NCBI RefSeq assembly: GCF_002812705.1
Contig: NZ_CP025030.1
Location: forward strand, 2,604,001-2,668,000
Direction of reading: 5' to 3'
Source of the DNA: Achromobacter spanius
Lineage (GTDB): Bacteria; Pseudomonadota; Gammaproteobacteria; Burkholderiales; Burkholderiaceae_B
Length of the DNA stretch: 64,000 nucleotides
The stretch's first letter is position 1, and every line of letters starts with the position of its first letter. The notes beneath the pieces are model-generated. The model searched no databases. It was not told the origin of the DNA and saw only the letters and a list, made by a program, of their open reading frames with translations. The position numbers and the translations under genes were made by a program. Shown piece after piece: positions 60,084 through 64,000 of this stretch.

Positions 60084-62918
60084 TCAACTCCGGAGTTCTT
60101 TAACCGTTTGCAGCGTTTGACGCAGGATGGTCAGCGGCAGCGGCTTGACCAGCAGGCTGGTCATGCCGGCGCTCATGCCGCGCCGCTGCTCGTCGGGAAA
60201 CGCGTTTGCCGTGACCCCAAGAACGGGCCGATCGTGGCCGCGCTTGCGCAGAATGCGCGTGAGCTCGTAGCCGTCGACCAAGGGCATGTTCAGGTCCGTC
60301 AGCACGGCGTCGAAATGCATCAGGTCGGGCAGATTCAGCGCTTCCTGGCCGTTGCCGGCCAAGACCACGGTGCAACCCATGTGCTCAAGTTGTTCACGCA
60401 GGATCAATTGGCTGATGGGGTTGTCTTCCGTGACCAATATCTTCAAGCCCAGGACTTCCGGCGCCGCCTTGGGATCGAACGACGTGCTGCGCGCCGCGCC
60501 GCCCTGGGCCAGGCGCACCGCATGGTGGATGCCGGCCAGGTTGTAGGCGCTTGCGAACCAGTTGCGGTGGCTGTCTTCTACCCGTGGGCGCAGGCCCGGC
60601 GGGTGCACGATGACCTGCGGGCCGATCCAGTTGGCGATCTTCTGCGCGTGCGGCCATGCCTGCAGCAGCACCGCGGGTTCGGAGGGCGTCACGCCGTTGG
60701 CGGGGTAGGGCAGCCCGACCGCGCCCCAGCGCCGCAACCAGTCGCACAAGTTATGAACGATTTCAGGCACCGCGCCCTGCACGTAGACGACCGTGTCGTC
60801 CAGCTCGGGGGCGGCGGTGTCCAGGGCTTCGGGCGCCAGCGGCAGGCGGACCTCGAAGGTAATGCTGGTGCCCAGGCCGGGTTCGCTGACGGCGTTGAGC
60901 CTGCCATTCATCATGTCCGACAGGCTTCTGCAGATCGACAAGCCCAGTCCGGTGCCAGGCAGCGTCACGCAGGTGTCGGCGTCCACCTGGTAGTACGGCT
61001 CGAACAAGCGGGCCTGATGTTCGGGCGCGATGCCGGAGCCGGTGTCGGCAATCTGGAAGCACAGGTCAACGCTGTCGCGGTTGCGGCTGTTGACCTTCAG
61101 GCGCAATACGATCTGCCCGGAATCCGTGAACTTGATGGCGTTGTTGGCCAGGTTGTCGAGAATCTGGCGGATGCGCGTGGCGTCGCCGATCACGGCCGGA
61201 GGAGTGTCGGGATCGGCCACGGCATAGCTGCGTACGCCCTTGGCGTGTGCGCGCGCCGCGAAACTGGCCACGACGTTGTTCAGAAGTTCAACGGGGGAAA
61301 AGGGAGCGCGTTCGAGCACGGTGTGGCCGGCCTCGATACGGGACAGGTCCAGCGTGTCGTTGATGGTGCGCAACAGCGTCGCCGATGACTGCTGGATGGT
61401 TTCAAGGTACTGCGCCTGCTGACCGCTCACGCGGGTCAGCGAGAACAGTTCAAGGGTGCCGAGAATGCCGTAGAGCGGCGTGCGGATCTCATGGCTCATG
61501 GTGGTCAGGAATACCGTCTTGGCCTGGTTGGCGGCTTCGGCGTCACGCTTGGCCTGCAGCAAGGATTGCTCGATCCGTTTCAACGCGGAAATGTCGCTGA
61601 TGCCGCACAGCACCACCGCCTCGCCACGGTATGTGGTGGGGGCAAAACTCAGGTAGGCGGTGCGGCCATCGTTGAGCCGGTGTTCGCGGCCGGCCTCGTC
61701 GCCGTGGGATGACAGGATGTCAGTGCGCCAGCCCGGCGTGCCCTGGAACCAGCGGCGCGCCATGTCGTTGGATAGCACCACCGCGCGGTCCGAGCGCCGC
61801 AGCAGGCACAGGCCCACGGGCGCCACTTCAATCAGCTTGCGGTTCAGCGACACGCTGTCGGCCAAGGCCTCGTATTGGCGCAGCGCGGGCAGCACCAGGC
61901 GACGGCGGATGTAGCGCACCCGCAAGATGACCGTGATGATCAGCAACAAGGACGCAATGGCGGCGGTCTGGAAGGCCAGGGCGTTGTCGCGCAGCACGTG
62001 CGCCATCGGCGTGTAATACACCAGCCGCCAGCCATCTTCGCCGACCGATTTGCTCAGCACCAGGTAGTCGGGCAACCAACCCTTGCCCTGCAGGCCAAAC
62101 GCATCTTCTCGGGTGGTGTGCGGCAAGGCCTGGTTGGTGGTGCCCGCGCCCGCGCTGCGCAGCACCGGCCGGCTCATTTCGTCGAACAGCACGTAGTCGC
62201 CCGCGCCCGAGCGCGGCGCGCTGATGGCGGATTCCACCCCATGGACCTCAAGGCCGATCCACGCAGCCTCCGGGTGGACGGCATCCAGAGGCGTGAACAG
62301 GAACAGGCGCTTGACGGTGTCGTGCGGCGGATGCAGCCAGACAATAGGGGGCAGCCCCTTGGTGGGCGCGCGGGTCTGCACGTCGGCCAGGGTCAGGGCG
62401 AGCCATTGCTGGATGGAAGGGGGAATGCCCGGCGAGGCAGGCTGGTCATGCGAACCCACCGGCATGGTATTGGCATGGCGCAGCGCGCTGTAGACGATGC
62501 GGGTGTTGGCCTGGGCGATGCGGCGCAAATCGCGCGGGGTCAGCACCAGCGCCCAGTCGTAGGCGTCCGGGCCTTCTTGCAGCGGCAACACTTCCACTTG
62601 ACCCGTCTTGCCAAAATGGGTGGGGGTTTTGCTGATGGGGTCTTGGTTGGTATTGCGCACCGCGGAGGCGGAGATGGAACGCAAGAGGGATTCGCGCTGG
62701 TCGAAGAAGTGCTGCGCTTCGTAGGCCGCGGCGTTCATGTGGCGTCGGTAGTTGGACACCACGTTGCTGAACGCCCAATACAGGTAAAGGGTGGCGCCGG
62801 CCGCGATACAGACGAGCAGCGCCACTGCAAGAAAGTGCAGCAACAAGGAGGCGGCGCGCGGCGCGGCCTGGGGTTCTAGGGCGGGAGCGCCATGGTCTTC
62901 TACCAGCATTTGACGCAT
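60084..62918 (-). CDS. Hybrid sensor kinase without HPt
   Basis: A 944-residue kinase, first gene of the minus-strand phosphorelay operon. Membrane helices are at about 24-50 and 308-328, bracketing a periplasmic sensor of ~260 residues unlike that of the other kinase. A PAS-like region follows, then HisKA with [16 protein letters not shown], HATPase with [12 protein letters not shown] and [15 protein letters not shown], and a receiver with [10 protein letters not shown] and [11 protein letters not shown]. The chain stops after [18 protein letters not shown], with no HPt. It would need the HPt of the second kinase for output (inference). The ATG lacks a clear Shine-Dalgarno; an in-frame ATG lies at 62909. 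Confidence 0.92.
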   Translation of the reverse strand: MRQMLVEDHGAPALEPQAAPRAASLLLHFLAVALLVCIAAGATLYLYWAFSNVVSNYRRHMNAAAYEAQHFFDQRESLLRSISASAVRNTNQDPISKTPTHFGKTGQVEVLPLQEGPDAYDWALVLTPRDLRRIAQANTRIVYSALRHANTMPVGSHDQPASPGIPPSIQQWLALTLADVQTRAPTKGLPPIVWLHPPHDTVKRLFLFTPLDAVHPEAAWIGLEVHGVESAISAPRSGAGDYVLFDEMSRPVLRSAGAGTTNQALPHTTREDAFGLQGKGWLPDYLVLSKSVGEDGWRLVYYTPMAHVLRDNALAFQTAAIASLLLIITVILRVRYIRRRLVLPALRQYEALADSVSLNRKLIEVAPVGLCLLRRSDRAVVLSNDMARRWFQGTPGWRTDILSSHGDEAGREHRLNDGRTAYLSFAPTTYRGEAVVLCGISDISALKRIEQSLLQAKRDAEAANQAKTVFLTTMSHEIRTPLYGILGTLELFSLTRVSGQQAQYLETIQQSSATLLRTINDTLDLSRIEAGHTVLERAPFSPVELLNNVVASFAARAHAKGVRSYAVADPDTPPAVIGDATRIRQILDNLANNAIKFTDSGQIVLRLKVNSRNRDSVDLCFQIADTGSGIAPEHQARLFEPYYQVDADTCVTLPGTGLGLSICRSLSDMMNGRLNAVSEPGLGTSITFEVRLPLAPEALDTAAPELDDTVVYVQGAVPEIVHNLCDWLRRWGAVGLPYPANGVTPSEPAVLLQAWPHAQKIANWIGPQVIVHPPGLRPRVEDSHRNWFASAYNLAGIHHAVRLAQGGAARSTSFDPKAAPEVLGLKILVTEDNPISQLILREQLEHMGCTVVLAGNGQEALNLPDLMHFDAVLTDLNMPLVDGYELTRILRKRGHDRPVLGVTANAFPDEQRRGMSAGMTSLLVKPLPLTILRQTLQTVKELRS

Positions 62919-63267
62919 GGTAGAAACACCTGCTTACCCAGAGAATAAGAAGAATCTCAAAGTGGGGTACAGCGTAAAAACGGGTGAATTCCGCCCCCAG
63001 ATACCGACTCTGAAGGTCATCCGCGAACGTCGCGGAAGTGGCTGTCGTGCATGCACGGTCAACCAGGGTAATTAAGAAATTTCTTGTTCTTTTGGCCGAC
63101 GGCGTTGGGCACTATTCGTGAGATACCGGACTTCGCCAAGATGCTGCAGCGCGGCGGGTTCACACGTCGGGTGGCTTGCGTCACCACGGCGGTTAGACGT
63201 TAATCGAGAACAGCATGATATTGACCCGGATCCGCCCTCCTGCGCACCTCAACCTTCGGGTCACGCC
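62919..63267. other. 349-bp intergenic region of the phosphorelay locus
   Basis: A gene-free divergent region with three short dyads within 65 bp: CCGCG-N5-CGCGG (63021-63035), the perfect palindrome CGTGCATGCACG (63046-63057) and AAGAAATTTCTT (63074-63085). The rest shows no gene and no promoter I would defend. Likely the control region of both flanking units. Confidence 0.6.
63073..63086. promoter_or_regulatory. RcsAB/BvgA-like binding site
   Basis: TAAGAAATTTCTTG matches two inverted heptads of the BvgA type (TTTCTTA on the complementary strand, then TTTCTTG) and is close to the RcsAB box form TAAGAATATTCTTA. It lies 155 bp before the hybrid-kinase start and 182 bp before the EAL-like gene. 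The RcsB-like regulator is the candidate binder (inference). Confidence 0.5.
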
Positions 63268-64000
63268 ATGAAAGACGACGCCCGCTCCTGGGCTCTGTCC
63301 GAAGAGTCCATCACGCTGCGCTTTCAACCCGTGTTCACGGCGCAGGGTCAAGTCCATGAATACGCCGTCATCGGACGTTGCCGGCCGTCTCCCTGGAGTG
63401 GCTTGAACCCCGTTGGGCAGGGCGCGGGCCTGCTGGCCGGCGTAGCCTTCTTCAAGCACTTCAAAACGCCCATCGAACTATCCTACGAGCACGCGCTGGA
63501 TGTGCGCGGGACCGGCGACCTGGCCGAACGCCTGTGCGGCGAGCTGGGCATCGGCCTGCTGGACAGTTCGGTGTGGGTCAACAAGCACGCGCGCTACGAC
63601 GATGCGCCGCCGCTGCTGATTCCCGCCAAGCGCATTACTTTCACCTTGCCCCTGACGGACCGCCTGTCGGATCACGCCGAAGTGCTGGCGCGTTATCCGG
63701 AATTCCAGGCCCGTCTGCGCGCGCGTCTGCTGCCCAGCGCCAGCCGAAGCAAGTCAACCGGCCATGGCACCTTGCGTGCCGACGGCCTGCATGTGCAAGT
63801 CCCGCTTGGCTTATCCGAAAACCGCGCGCTGCAAGGCCGCTTCTTTACCTTGATGGAACGTGCCTGGAGCGCCAACTTGCATGTGGTGGCGGGCGGCGTG
63901 GAAGACATTCGGGATTTCGCCTGGATGCGATTGCACAGCGATCTTCTCTTCCGAGGCGGCGCCTTGTCCGCGCCGCTCAGTTCCGAATGCCTGGGGATCT
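63268..64000 (+). CDS. Degenerate EAL-domain protein (cut by window edge)
   Basis: 244 residues are visible, with no stop before the window ends. The pattern is an EAL domain without its catalytic residues. ITLRFQPVFTAQGQ matches the domain start, but the EAL tripeptide is replaced (EYAVIGRCRP). The metal-binding Glu region reads ITFTLPLTDRL, the AEGVE motif is AGGVED, and the QG motif is FRGG. It should bind c-di-GMP or a protein rather than hydrolyse it. Bordetella BvgR is a precedent for an EAL protein acting as a regulator beside a phosphorelay. It faces the kinase operon across 349 bp of shared control DNA. No Shine-Dalgarno is obvious before ATG 63268. Confidence 0.7.
   Translation, partial: MKDDARSWALSEESITLRFQPVFTAQGQVHEYAVIGRCRPSPWSGLNPVGQGAGLLAGVAFFKHFKTPIELSYEHALDVRGTGDLAERLCGELGIGLLDSSVWVNKHARYDDAPPLLIPAKRITFTLPLTDRLSDHAEVLARYPEFQARLRARLLPSASRSKSTGHGTLRADGLHVQVPLGLSENRALQGRFFTLMERAWSANLHVVAGGVEDIRDFAWMRLHSDLLFRGGALSAPLSSECLGI

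Noticed and set aside
54777..64000. Orthology of the locus to BvgAS itself
   Set aside because: The regulator matches RcsB (SMPGD...YGDGI) more than BvgA, the kinases lack recognisable tandem Venus-flytrap domains, and there is an extra REC-EAL and second kinase.

Overview
The window is about 64 kb of high-GC chromosomal DNA from a betaproteobacterium, most likely Alcaligenaceae (Achromobacter/Bordetella type). The grounds are two Bug-type tripartite tricarboxylate receptors beside catabolic genes, a large ESPR-type autotransporter, BvgS/RcsC-like hybrid kinases and dense packing with GC-rich third positions. The genus is an inference. I see no rRNA, tRNA, insertion sequence, prophage or CRISPR array.

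Layout. 1-3925: a catabolic cluster with a class I fumarase fragment, a Bug receptor, a fumarase/aspartase-superfamily lyase and a divergent GntR/HutC regulator. 3941-7455: a LysE exporter, then a short-chain dehydrogenase coupled to a GH15 glucoamylase/trehalase-like enzyme. 7490-9280: a membrane diguanylate cyclase and a lone receiver protein. 9289-16792: a giant autotransporter divergent from a TPR/glycosyltransferase protein. 16764-26375: arylsulfatase, FUSC-type exporter, secreted PIG-L deacetylase, a dioxygenase-like protein with a membrane alpha/beta-hydrolase, class II aldolase, YceI. 26523-28035: a HipBA-type toxin-antitoxin pair behind an AT-rich palindromic operator. 28078-34937: AHSA1 protein, FAD monooxygenase, DUF1993, then a second catabolic cluster (DUF1932 dehydrogenase, Bug receptor, RraA-like aldolase) with a nearby GntR/FCD regulator. 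34978-42057: a QseBC-like two-component pair divergent from a MipA-type outer-membrane protein, a Dyp peroxidase, a dCache chemoreceptor and a hydrolase. 42192-49583: an unrecognised 528-residue protein, a class II UvrA, a candidate small RNA, a DUF4239 membrane protein, Tas and a phosphoesterase. 49688-54017: a chain of four overlapping genes (LprI-like, Tag, FAD oxidoreductase, DUF1365) and a MarR-GNAT fusion regulator.

54050-64000 is the most interesting part. A minus-strand run encodes two hybrid histidine kinases, a REC-EAL c-di-GMP phosphodiesterase, an RcsB-like LuxR regulator and a pentapeptide-repeat protein. Facing it is the start of a protein with a degenerate, apparently non-catalytic EAL domain. 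The 349-bp gap between them holds several palindromes, one resembling an RcsAB/BvgA-type box. This looks like a Roc/Rcs/Bvg-like phosphorelay tied to c-di-GMP turnover in an arrangement I do not recognise exactly.

Many starts were moved from the longest open frame to positions supported by Shine-Dalgarno sequences or protein-family starts. Notable cases are TTG starts for the autotransporter, the TPR protein and Tas.
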